Positions 33,639 through 42,287 of a stretch of DNA of 64,000 nt are shown here, piece after piece. Source of the stretch: Nitzschia sp. pyKryTriq1. Its lineage: Eukaryota > Bacillariophyta > Bacillariophyceae > Bacillariales > Bacillariaceae. The DNA lies in contig OY101122.1 of assembly GCA_956465555.1 (NCBI GenBank), positions 1,933,001 to 1,997,000 on the forward strand, given 5' to 3'. The translations under genes and the position numbers were made by a program. The notes under the pieces are model-generated. The model had not been told where the DNA came from. It searched no databases and was given only the letters and a program-made list of their open reading frames with translations. How positions within the stretch are numbered: position 1 is the first letter of the stretch; each line of letters starts with the position of its first letter.

Positions 33639-35018
33639 TTACACTCCGCGAACCTTGGAATCCTCTCCGTCCAGCAATTCGCGACTGCCTGCCTTAACTA
33701 CTGCACCAGCACCACCTCGAGTGCCGCTGAGCTTTGTCCGCAAGGAACCAAGAAAACCTGCCCTTGCGCATTTTCCAGCAAGGCACCGATTGGTGCAGCA
33801 ATCCGAAGATGTCAGACATGGCTGCCCCAAAGACTTGCAGCCGTCGCCGCCGTCACCCCCGTCACCACCACCACCGTCGTCGCCGCCCCCAGATGTACCA
33901 TCAAGTCTGCAGCCTGCCGTGATGACAGGTTGAGTCGGTCCTTGGCAGGAGACACTGCACTCAAAGTCGTCCAGAGCGCAGCACCCATGGAACGTATCGT
34001 CACAATAGTTATAACAATCATCCTGGCCACAGCCCTGCACGGGTGCTTGGTTTTGGATTAGTTCTGGACACTTTCCGGTATTCTGTTGAAGTACACATTC
34101 TCGTGGAGCCGGCGCAGGCGCCTGGGTTGGCACAATGGGAGGTGGAGTAACAGGCTGCTTGAAAGGATCAATTTCACATCCCGCAACAATATCGGTTGCT
34201 GCATTAGATCCACCTGGGCATTGAACTGCGCAGCTTTCGCCATAACCGCAGCAACCGACTTTCTGCCCGAGACAAAAGTTGACGCATGGGCAGTCGGGGT
34301 CAAAGTTCATGAATTCGGTAAGCTCGGCGCACTGGTCCGCATTTCGTTGTAGCGCACACTCATTCAATGGGACATCTTGAGGGTCGCAAAAGGTTTCAAT
34401 TTGGTTGTTGCCGAGATACCTGCAGGAGCAAGTTTGTTGGATATCAAACTCATCAACAAAGGTGACCTCCCCTCCCGATCTTGCACAGACAATCGTGTTC
34501 TCATTTGTTAAGAAGGGGCAGTAGGGACAACGGATCTTGTCATCCTCGAGACCGCTGCAGAAGCAGGGGTAGTCCTCGATATCTCCACATGGACTCACTA
34601 GAAGATTCCCGAACGACTCTCCTTCCTCGAATCCCCTCGTTCTCCCACTAACAGGCAGGGTCATTGTACAGACAGGTTCTGGGGCTGGGTCCGTGACGCC
34701 ATCTAGCCGGCAACCGGCTGTCGGAATGATGTTGACGTCGTCGCAGTCCGCCTGACAGTCTTCCGCGTCGTCACCCAGACTGCAGCATCCGACGTATTCG
34801 TCCCCACAGAATTGATAGCAATCGCAATCTTCGTCAGGCTCCACCCCGGTAGATGCAACGAGACCAGGACAACGGCTGACGCCGACCCGTACGGGGCAAA
34901 CTCCCTGGAGTCCACGTTTGCTGAAAATCTGGGGCTGCTGGTCCGCTGCAACTCCCGTTTCGTTAGAATTGCATTCTCTCAGGATAAAGCCAAGCAAGAA
35001 GGCAAGGCGAAGCATCAT
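33639..35018 (-). CDS. Secreted Cys-rich repeat protein with C-terminal six-Cys module
   Basis: Single exon, 459 residues. The signal peptide MMLRLAFLLGFILRECNS is followed by an R-X-L site (FSKRGLQG). Three Cys-rich units follow the pattern C-P-x-L ... D-C-x-C-Y/V-x-F/Y-C ... x-G-C-C ... C ... C ... A-G-C, at about 41-105, 220-285 and 305-370 (for example DCYNYCDDTFHGCC). Between units 1 and 2 sits a separate segment with SPCGDIEDYPCFCSG and CPYCPF. Pro- and Gly/Asp-rich linkers lead to the module at 394-417 with spacing C-x6-C-x5-CC-x3-C-x4-C and a basic tail (RTKLSGTRGG). This end matches that of the downstream neighbour in layout and partly in sequence. No known enzyme; an extracellular matrix or cell-wall role is inferred. 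Confidence 0.82.
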   Translation of the reverse strand: MMLRLAFLLGFILRECNSNETGVAADQQPQIFSKRGLQGVCPVRVGVSRCPGLVASTGVEPDEDCDCYQFCGDEYVGCCSLGDDAEDCQADCDDVNIIPTAGCRLDGVTDPAPEPVCTMTLPVSGRTRGFEEGESFGNLLVSPCGDIEDYPCFCSGLEDDKIRCPYCPFLTNENTIVCARSGGEVTFVDEFDIQQTCSCRYLGNNQIETFCDPQDVPLNECALQRNADQCAELTEFMNFDPDCPCVNFCLGQKVGCCGYGESCAVQCPGGSNAATDIVAGCEIDPFKQPVTPPPIVPTQAPAPAPRECVLQQNTGKCPELIQNQAPVQGCGQDDCYNYCDDTFHGCCALDDFECSVSCQGPTQPVITAGCRLDGTSGGGDDGGGGDGGDGGDGCKSLGQPCLTSSDCCTNRCLAGKCARAGFLGSLRTKLSGTRGGAGAVVKAGSRELLDGEDSKVRGV

Positions 35019-36002
35019 CTTTTCCTGGGGCAGATTATAATGATGAGCGGATTGGTGGAATGTATGAGCCTCTCAACTCTCTGGTACAGTAGCTCTAGAG
35101 ACTCCACCTACTCACGAAGCTCCAAGCAGATGGGAGAGACGAGAGGAGGTGCGCTCTGTCGTCGGCAGCAGGCGATGCAAGTATTTGGACTGATGCATTG
35201 GCTATGAAGGTGACGCATGCGGGAATACTCCGCTCGATGATGATTTTTATTCTGCACCTTCTCGTCCGTGACTTTCAAATTGACAACAAATAAATTCGAG
35301 CCGCCAAAAGAATGCTCTTTATCTTGTAAAAGGTGTGTCATCGTGACAAGGCCAACGAAGGACCTCTAAATATTTATGTCCAACGGCATAAATACGACAT
35401 CGAAACGACACTTTACTATCTGTTATTCAACAGGGTCGTGCATGTAAATTACGGTACTTAGGGATTAGAAACATTGTTTCATACATGTGTGTTATGTTCA
35501 AGGGCTCTCTTGGGTACCCCTCAGATAGTCATGCATACGTACGGTATGCAGTACAATAGTCTTCTGTTGAGATAGATTAGATGCAGCATGATGCCCGATC
35601 ATCATGCGATGCTTTCATTCTTCGTCCATTGCTTCCTTTGTTCATTTCATCTACACTCTCTCTACTACTAGTAGAGTCTACCGGTAGACTTGTAGAAGAG
35701 CACCAGAGAGAAGGCTTTTGATTACGAGTACCGGTACTTGCCCGGAATACCCGGTACTACCTACTACTACCGGTAGGCTACGGTACCAATAGTGATAGTG
35801 TACAACTACTACTACGGATACGCAAGAGATCTTCTCCTTGTCTCGGCGTCGTGAGTATCTTGACGGAGGAGGCAGCAAGAAGTTAGATGTGTCAAAAAGC
35901 CTACCGGTAGTAAAGTCTATGTGTAAACTAAGGTCTACTCTAGTGATGAAAACTAATCTAACTGAGGACACAAGGGGTGTATGTGGGCTTCGCATTGCTG
36001 GC
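35019..36002. other. Intergenic, about 1 kb
   Basis: No gene recognised. It contains the upstream region of the Cys-rich secreted gene (left) and the 3' flank of the Lys/Gly-repeat gene (right). TACCGGTA palindromes cluster at 35680-35775 and 35903, with CTACTAGTAG words at 35660-35680. Confidence 0.5.
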
Positions 36003-37184
36003 TTAGGCTTCTTCGAAGAACCAGCCCCCCTCCAAGTCGAAGGGAGCGCCGCTTGACGCAAGATCGAGCAAAACCTTCTCGCCCCAAAGAAGCTCGGCTG
36101 CCCCACTTTCCTTATTGTCGTATGCCATGAGGACTACATCGGATTCGGAACCGATATCGCCTGTCGAGCAAATGGCGTTATACAACAACGATGGATTGGC
36201 AGCATCGATGAAGCCAAGAAAGGCAGCGAATTCGCTTTCGCAATCAACCAATCCATTGATGGTATCAGCAATTGCATTGTCCTCGTCAATCCAGCAGGTG
36301 AAGGCTTCGTCTGGGGATTCTGGATTCTCGGGGAGACATAGCTCGGATGCGGCGTGACGAAGCTGAAACAATGTGGGATCAGCCGATTCGACGATCTCCC
36401 ATAGAGCGGCCTCTCCAGAAGCATCACAATCCGCGATACCAACTGTAGTGTTGAAAGTGATGCACATCGATGCATCTCCAGTAGGCTTGATGAAAATGAA
36501 TGATGTGTTGGCTGCATCCTCGATTCTTTCATCAATGTCTCCCAGTTCCTCAGTTACGTTTGCCTCAATGCCAAAACCATCGGAGAATCTATCCTCCAAA
36601 TCATCTGATGTTTTACCTTTACCCTTACCCTTACCCTTCTTTGGTTCGGAGACGTCTTCCTCATCCTCGAATCGTCCTGCAATGTCGTTGAACTCAGTAA
36701 GATTTGCCTCAGCGGCAAGGAAACCTTCATCGGAAAGTAATTCCTCTGAATCATCTGATCCTTTACCCTTCTTTGGTTGGGATTCCTCATCGGTGTCCAA
36801 TCTTTCCTCCAGTTCCTCAGTTGGGGATGAGGTTGGTTCCTCTGTTGGTTCATCTTCATCGCCTTTACCCTTCTTTGGTTTGGGTTCCTCATCGGTGTCC
36901 AATCGTTCCTCCAATTCGTCGGTTGGGGTTGGGGTTGGTTCATCAGTACTTTTACCCTTCTTTGGTTTCGATTCCTCATCGGTGTCTACTCGTTCCTCGA
37001 CACTCTCGGTTGGGGATGAGGTGGGTTCATCAGTACCTTTACCCTTTAGTTCGCGCTCAAGGCCTCGGACTCGGCTGTATCCAGTTCTTTGTTTCTGGAT
37101 GGAGTGGCCCGATAGTCTTCCAGCGGAGACGGCAACTAGCGCTGCCACCAAAAGAAGGAGGGCAAGTAAAACTCGAGGGAACAT
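36003..37184 (-). CDS. Secreted Lys/Gly and acidic repeat protein, silaffin-like features
   Basis: 393 residues from the ATG at 37184, which opens directly into a signal peptide (MFPRVLLALLLLVAALVAVS); the longer open frame upstream adds no good leader. Two R-X-L sites follow (RGLERELKG). The N-terminal half has four repeats in which an acidic part (ERLDTDEE) precedes a basic cluster (KPKKGK, QPKKGKG, PKKGKGKGKGK), with T-S-S-P-T-E/P-T-P-T-D linkers. Lysine clusters next to Ser/Thr and acid, plus an R-X-L propeptide site, are known features of silaffins and cingulins of the diatom silica matrix; assignment here is by analogy. The C-terminal half (about 235-393) is acidic with paired Cys and a QLRHAASELCLPEN-like segment that faintly recalls a ricin-type trefoil. 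Secretion is well supported; silica association is a hypothesis. Confidence 0.82.
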   Translation of the reverse strand: MFPRVLLALLLLVAALVAVSAGRLSGHSIQKQRTGYSRVRGLERELKGKGTDEPTSSPTESVEERVDTDEESKPKKGKSTDEPTPTPTDELEERLDTDEEPKPKKGKGDEDEPTEEPTSSPTEELEERLDTDEESQPKKGKGSDDSEELLSDEGFLAAEANLTEFNDIAGRFEDEEDVSEPKKGKGKGKGKTSDDLEDRFSDGFGIEANVTEELGDIDERIEDAANTSFIFIKPTGDASMCITFNTTVGIADCDASGEAALWEIVESADPTLFQLRHAASELCLPENPESPDEAFTCWIDEDNAIADTINGLVDCESEFAAFLGFIDAANPSLLYNAICSTGDIGSESDVVLMAYDNKESGAAELLWGEKVLLDLASSGAPFDLEGGWFFEEA

Positions 37185-37882
37185 GTTTCTTGTTAATGTT
37201 CTTGTCCGAAAGCAAAGATCAGGCGACTGGGGGGTGTTGAGGAGGATCGATAGAAAAGAATTCCAAACAGTGTGAGATATGATTTCATCTTCTCGCAATT
37301 CATATAGGCGGATTTGGCAACTTACGCTCTGATTGTGATTATTTTTTTGTGGCTGTTATTCGTACCCTTGTTGTTCCGTTTGTGTTGTTCGTTGTTGTTG
37401 TTGATACTCGGATTTACCGGTATTTTCGACGACCTTCCGATTGTGTGAGACTTGCACCAACGACGAACGTGCTTGCGGTATTTCCGAGGCAGCCATCATG
37501 TACGTGTATTAAGTTTTAATACCATCACGAATATATTCATAATCCTAAATATCCGTTTAACGCCGGGCGTGCTCTGAACATATCCTCATGGCAGCGCTGG
37601 CCAGCCGTTGCCTGCTTGCTTGGGAGGAGAAAGGGAATCCGGAATTTCGTCCGACGAAGTTCTGGTATGTAGTACCTGTACATAGTACGCGGGTACGATC
37701 GAGTATTAGCAGATCGTCGAAGCTTGATCGAAGATCGACGATGGACGCGAGGGTGGCCGCAGCTTTTGTATGATGCAACAATCTGCGGGCGTTGCATGCA
37801 TACTGTAGTGATCAATCGCTTCACCTACTACACGCCACCTGCTCCAACCTTAGACCCATCAAAGAAGAATCAATATATAAAT
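37185..37882. promoter_or_regulatory. Divergent promoter region (Lys/Gly-repeat gene and SF3B5)
   Basis: About 700 bp between divergent start codons. It contains GTT-rich low complexity at 37360-37400, one ACCGGTA near 37417 and GTAC words at 37670-37690. No clear gene or TATA element is seen. Confidence 0.4.
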
Positions 37883-38564
37883 ATGAGCAATCCTGGAGGT
37901 GCAACGATATCCGCGGAGCAATTGAAGGCTCGCTATGTCGGCACAGGTGAGTCCTCTGAAAGCTCGTGAAACGCAAGGAACGCACAATGAAGGCAGACAT
38001 TCATCATTCTCACTCCTCCAGCTTTTGACTTCGTGTCTTGACAAACTACTAATCCGTCCTCACCTCAGGTCACGCCGATATCAGCAAATAGTAAGTCTTT
38101 CGTGGTGGCAACTGATCAGCTTGATTCAAAATCTCTGCCTCGTCGAGCTCCGTCCGGAGCTGCTCCGGATGGAGTGAAGGCCTCTTGGAACTCCTTCTAA
38201 CCCCCCTCCCACTCTTCCAAAACAGCGAATGGCTCACCAATCAACATCGGGATACGTACGCCAGCCATGTGGCCCACTACGATCAACTCTCCTACTACGC
38301 CGTGGCTCAAAATGAATCCATCGGTCGAGCGAGATTACAATTCCTTCAAAAGATGATACAGCCGTGTGGACCGTACGTGATTGTTTGTATATCCGTTCAT
38401 TCATTTATATGTTTAACTTTCCCATCCCTCATTTTGATTTGATTTGATTTGATTTGATTTGATTCCTTTCTACTTTTTGTATTGCATGTTTCTATCCGAA
38501 TGAATGAAATCCATCAATCAGTCCCCCGCCCCCCAAAGATTTAGACTCCATGCTCGAAAAGTAG
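37883..38564 (+). CDS. SF3B5: Splicing factor 3B subunit 5 (SF3b10)
   Basis: Small constant subunit of the SF3b complex of U2 snRNP, nuclear. Predicted exons 37883-37946, 38069-38090, 38226-38372 and 38522-38564 (phases 1, 2, 2) give 91 residues, close to the 86 of animal SF3B5. Family blocks are restored only by this splicing: LKARYVGTG plus HADISK plus YEWLTNQHRDTYASHVAHYD, then LSYYAVAQNESIGRARLQFL and KMIQPCGP plus PPPP. Exon 2 is a 22-nt microexon. Intron 3 contains a GATTT pentanucleotide run at 38436-38464. The stop codon lies 22 bp from the stop of the convergent ankyrin gene, so the mature 3' ends must overlap. Confidence 0.95.
38436..38464. repeat. GATTT pentanucleotide repeat
   Basis: About six GATTT units lie inside the third intron of SF3B5, between the 5' splice site and the T-rich tract. 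Confidence 0.9.
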
Positions 38565-38586
38565 CCAACAGGAGCTGTCGCGCCCT

Positions 38587-39791
38587 CTAAACACTAGCAA
38601 TCAACTTGATATTCTTGTCCATATGACGTGAAAAGTGCAAGAGCAATGTTGCAGAATCCATGTCTCCTTCGTCTTCCGTCACTTTGCGCTTGCGAGTCGT
38701 CATCTTGGTGCGGCGAGGAAACACCGAAGCAGCCACAGGGCTTCCAAACGCCTCGTCCAAACTTGGAGTGTACGATTTGTCGCTTTCGTCATCCGAACTC
38801 ACTCTCGGGGAATTAGCTTTGATGGATGTCAGAACTGGACCATCTCGATCAACAACGACGCGAGTTCCGCGAGTTTTACCATGCCGGCGCCCATCCGAGT
38901 CTTGAAACTTGCAGACGCGGCGGGCTTCTTCATCCTTGAGAATCTCCATTTCGTCTTGCCCCGTGCCCGTAGTATCATCAACGCGACGCTTCAAGTCATC
39001 AATCAAAGCATAGTTTGGATGAGTTCGAGTCGCGGTCTTGACCGCCAACGAGAGAAGAGTGTCACCCGAGTTGGTCTTGGCGGTGAGCGCGCCGCGGTTC
39101 ACCTTGAGCAACATGTCGAGCTTCTCTGGGGAGCAATGGCGGCTACAGGCGACATGTGCCGGCAAGTATCCCTTCTTGTCCTTCATGAAACAAGCTTCGC
39201 GGCCATTTTGAACCATCATTTCAGTGACTCGTGGAGAAATGTAATCTGAATGGATGAAAAAGAGACAAAACAGTGAGCGTGGAACAACACAACCATAATA
39301 CCGAAACTCCACGACAGAGACGTACCTGTATAGATGATGTGAAGAGGCGTTCGTTTGCCGACGCCTCCTTGTTCCACGAGGGCGCCCTTGTATGCGTTTA
39401 CCAATTCGTTGATCAATAGTTCCTTGGTCGGGGCATCCAGCTTGGTGTTTCGTTGGGAAATCACGTGCAGAGGCAACGAACCGTACCCATTCTTGATGGC
39501 CGCCGCCTTGGGAGCAATGTCAAGAATCTCCAGAATCACTCGCGTTCGAGCCTTGGTGTCTCCTTTGCTGGTTATAGCTTGATGAAGAATCGTTGTCGAG
39601 ATGTGGTTGTCCATGACCATCGACGTGATGGGAATCAAGTGGTTGCTGCGAATACAGTCAAGCACCGAATTCCAACGATTCTGACGACACATGGTAAAGA
39701 CAGCATGCATCTCCTCTTGACTGGGAGCACGGATAAGAGGAACAAGAATGGGGATATCATCGTCGTCGTTGCTGTTGATGGTGTGCATCAT
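38587..39791 (-). CDS. Ankyrin-repeat protein
   Basis: Predicted exons 39791-39326 and 39245-38587 (phase 1, 80-bp intron) give 374 residues. The join makes GKRTPLHIIYT plus DYISPRVTEMM. Ankyrin-type repeats fill about residues 20-230: TILHQAITSKGDTKARTRVI, GYGSLPLHVISQRN, KRTPLHIIYT, KKGYLPAHVACSRHCSPEKL and SGDTLLSLAVKTATRTHPNY. This matches the family of diatom ankyrin proteins whose repeats carry the G-x-x-P-L-H-x-x-x core. The C-terminal third is charged, with a basic patch (RRTKMTTRKRKV) that may act as a nuclear signal. No catalytic domain, membrane segment or targeting peptide is evident; likely a cytosolic or nuclear adaptor. The GTG-initiated upstream extension is not used here. Confidence 0.88.
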
Positions 39792-41001
39792 GGTCGATGG
39801 AGAAGAAGACTTCGCGAAGGAAAGAGGAAAATACGTACGAGCGATGGATTCGGCAAGTTGTGGTGCGAATGAGGCGAAACCGAAAATTGTGTGCCCAACT
39901 CGACGGAAACAAGCACTTCGAAACGAAGGGGCGAAACCAACATGGAAACGTATTGGTACGTTCGCAAAGGTGCGGTCCACCACCGTGGACACCTCTGGCT
40001 CGTTCCGAATTTCGCACGTCGGTCCACGGTCCACGCTACGGCCAAGACAATGAAAAATCGGATCCCACGATTTTCATTCCTGCAAGAACGAAAGCGAGGG
40101 AAGATCTTTCCAGTCTCTCGCGAAAGAGGAAGACAACGTCTTGTTCGCATATGGAAGAGAGAAACCTTTCATGTGCCAAGAAAATGCTCGATTCATTTAT
40201 TCCACACACCAACTCTCTGCATCTAGTTGTGGCTGTAATAGTTGCGGGCCTCTAGTTCACATCCAGTCAACAAACGTGTTTTGCTTCAATTCAACTACAG
40301 ACAGTATCTAGAGTAGGGTGCTGATACTGGTGTTCGTCCAGCATCCAATCCCGAAATACTGTAGATGGCGGGAAACTACAAAGACCGAACTTTGTATTTA
40401 TCATTCCGTTTTCATACTGAAAGGAAAGAACCAAGATCGCAAGCGTACTAATGAAGCATGGCTTGTATTTTAGTAAAAAGAAGTGACGTAGTCATATGGA
40501 TCCCACTGCCTACTACAAGTACTAATAAAATTGGTAGCACGACGCGGGAAACTGCAGTACGAAACAAGAATACTGAGGAGAATACTCTAGAAAACAAGTA
40601 TCCTCAAACTGATGCGTCCAAGAAGAAGAGTCACGAATAGACGAAGGGATCACATCTGCAACTAGCTACAGTCCCTGGGTCATTCATAGAAGAGTGAAAG
40701 TAACTAGTAGACGCGTCGAAGAAAGATGAAGACAGTAGTACTGTACTCGACTCGTTTACTCGAGTAGTATTCACGAAGATGACGATGACGCGAGTTCAAA
40801 CGAGCGATCCGATCGGATCGATCGACAATAAGAGGCCTGCTTTGATAGCCCCCTTATTTTTACAATACGTAAATATAACGCGCGCACAGCACGTCATCAT
40901 AACACAGTGGAAAATGAGAAACTGGAAACTGGAAAGCTACATACGGTACTTGAAATATTTGTTATTGTTGTCGCTATTGTTGTCATCAAACAACACAAAC
41001 G
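39792..41001. other. Intergenic, 1.2 kb, between divergent genes
   Basis: No gene recognised. It should hold promoters of the ankyrin gene (left) and the GNAT gene (right). Short AT-rich frames at 40458-40640 and 40779-41087 have no protein-like content. ACTAGTAG and GTACT words cluster at 40700-40770. Confidence 0.5.
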
Positions 41002-42045
41002 ATGAAGAGAGTAATATCACCAGCAATATCGCTCAAGTTCGTTGCTGGCTTGCTTTTTCTCTGGTTTGGTGTCATCCTTGGATTTAGTATTAGTCCTAGT
41101 CATGTCATTATTAGCCGAGCAGGAACGAAGAATGGTGCTTGTCGGCAGGACGAGGATGCACACCGTTGGAATCATCATCCACGCGTCGGTACAGGTAGTA
41201 GCTGCGACAGGAATCTTTCCTTGTCCCAAATACGACTAGTGTTGCAACTTTTTGGTCGCGACAAATACGACTACGCAGACGATGCTGATGCTGGTGATGA
41301 TGATGGTGGTCGTCGTCCTCGTCATGGTACTGATTTTTTTATTCGGCCCGCCCACCCAGCGGACATGGGTCGAGCGTCGCAAATTTTGGCCGATGGCTTT
41401 TTCAAGGGCAAAGTGAATTTTCTACAATATCAATGGGAGCGACTGGAGACATATTTGAGTTTAGAGGCAAGTTTTCCTCGGCCGAATGCGTTGCATCAGC
41501 TCTATGTGGCCTGTGATTCATCATCGGGTCGGGTATTGGGATTGGCAGAAGTGGATGTGCGGCCGAGCAACACGACTCCTCAAGATGGCAGGGCAGTAAA
41601 CAGAGACACTGGCAAAGGCAACCAAAATAGCATCGGCGGTAGTACTGGTAGTAGTAGTAGTATTGATGGTCCCTATATGTGTAATTTGGCGGTCGATGCA
41701 CAATATCAACGGCAGGGAATCGCGTCCGCTTTGATTCAAAAGTGTGAACACCAAGTGCAAGATTGGTATGCTCAACGAGGCGGTGGAAGCAGAGCGATAT
41801 CGTGCAGCCTTTATTTAAAGGTCCGTGCCTCAAACCAGGCGGCTATTGAGATGTACTCGAAAGCTGATTATATGAGCTTTCGACAAGAAAAGGATGAAAA
41901 GAGTGGAGATACTATATTGGTAATGCGAAAAGAGTTGCCACGGCCTGCTGATGCTGCTGATGCACGAAGTAGGAGTGACATGTTGTTGTCCTCCAATACT
42001 TCTAATAAGAGCAAAAGCGCGTCCAGGGCCTCTCGGGCTAGATGA
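41002..42045 (+). CDS. GNAT-family N-acetyltransferase, probably plastid-targeted
   Basis: Single exon, 347 residues. The N-terminal hydrophobic segment (VAGLLFLWFGVILG) ends at G-FSISPSHV, an ASAFAP-like Phe junction that suggests a plastid protein. The acetyltransferase domain (about 110-305) starts FFIRPAHPADMGRASQILAD. The acetyl-CoA loop is QRQGIASAL (about residue 235), matching Q/R-x-x-G-x-G/A, and the domain closes with KVRASNQAAIEMYSKADY, where N/Y/F-type residues contact CoA and substrate. A Gly/Ser-rich insertion (about 190-225) interrupts the core strands. The Ser/Ala/Lys-rich tail after 310 is low complexity. The acceptor is unknown; plastid GNATs in plants acetylate protein N-termini and lysines. 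Confidence 0.9.
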   Translation: MKRVISPAISLKFVAGLLFLWFGVILGFSISPSHVIISRAGTKNGACRQDEDAHRWNHHPRVGTGSSCDRNLSLSQIRLVLQLFGRDKYDYADDADAGDDDGGRRPRHGTDFFIRPAHPADMGRASQILADGFFKGKVNFLQYQWERLETYLSLEASFPRPNALHQLYVACDSSSGRVLGLAEVDVRPSNTTPQDGRAVNRDTGKGNQNSIGGSTGSSSSIDGPYMCNLAVDAQYQRQGIASALIQKCEHQVQDWYAQRGGGSRAISCSLYLKVRASNQAAIEMYSKADYMSFRQEKDEKSGDTILVMRKELPRPADAADARSRSDMLLSSNTSNKSKSASRASRAR

Positions 42046-42287
42046 TGATGAGCCCAACAACAAGAATGTGGGAAAGGAAACGACGCTATGATGGAGGATT
42101 GATTCCGTTGGTCGTGTTGATTTCCACTTTGCTGTCTGTCGATTTTTTTGCCGGTTTGGCTTCCGCGACACGCCATGGTCGTTACACCAACGATCTTTCG
42201 GGTTTCGCTGTAGTAGCAACGCATCGCCCTTGCCAGCAATGTAATATTCATCAGTGGGCACTCATTGGCGAATATACTTTCATTATG
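42046..42287. other. Short convergent 3' interval between two GNAT genes
   Basis: 242 bp between the stop codons of the convergent acetyltransferase genes. No gene and no clear polyadenylation signal were recognised. Confidence 0.45.

Noticed and set aside
36611-36640. Telomere-like CCCTTA repeats
   Set aside because: They encode the Lys-Gly run PKKGKGKGKGK of the secreted repeat protein in frame; not an internal telomere array.
36373-37275. 300-codon open frame on the plus strand
   Set aside because: It is the antisense shadow of the Lys/Gly-repeat gene; its Ser-rich composition mirrors the repeats and it has no signal peptide or domain.
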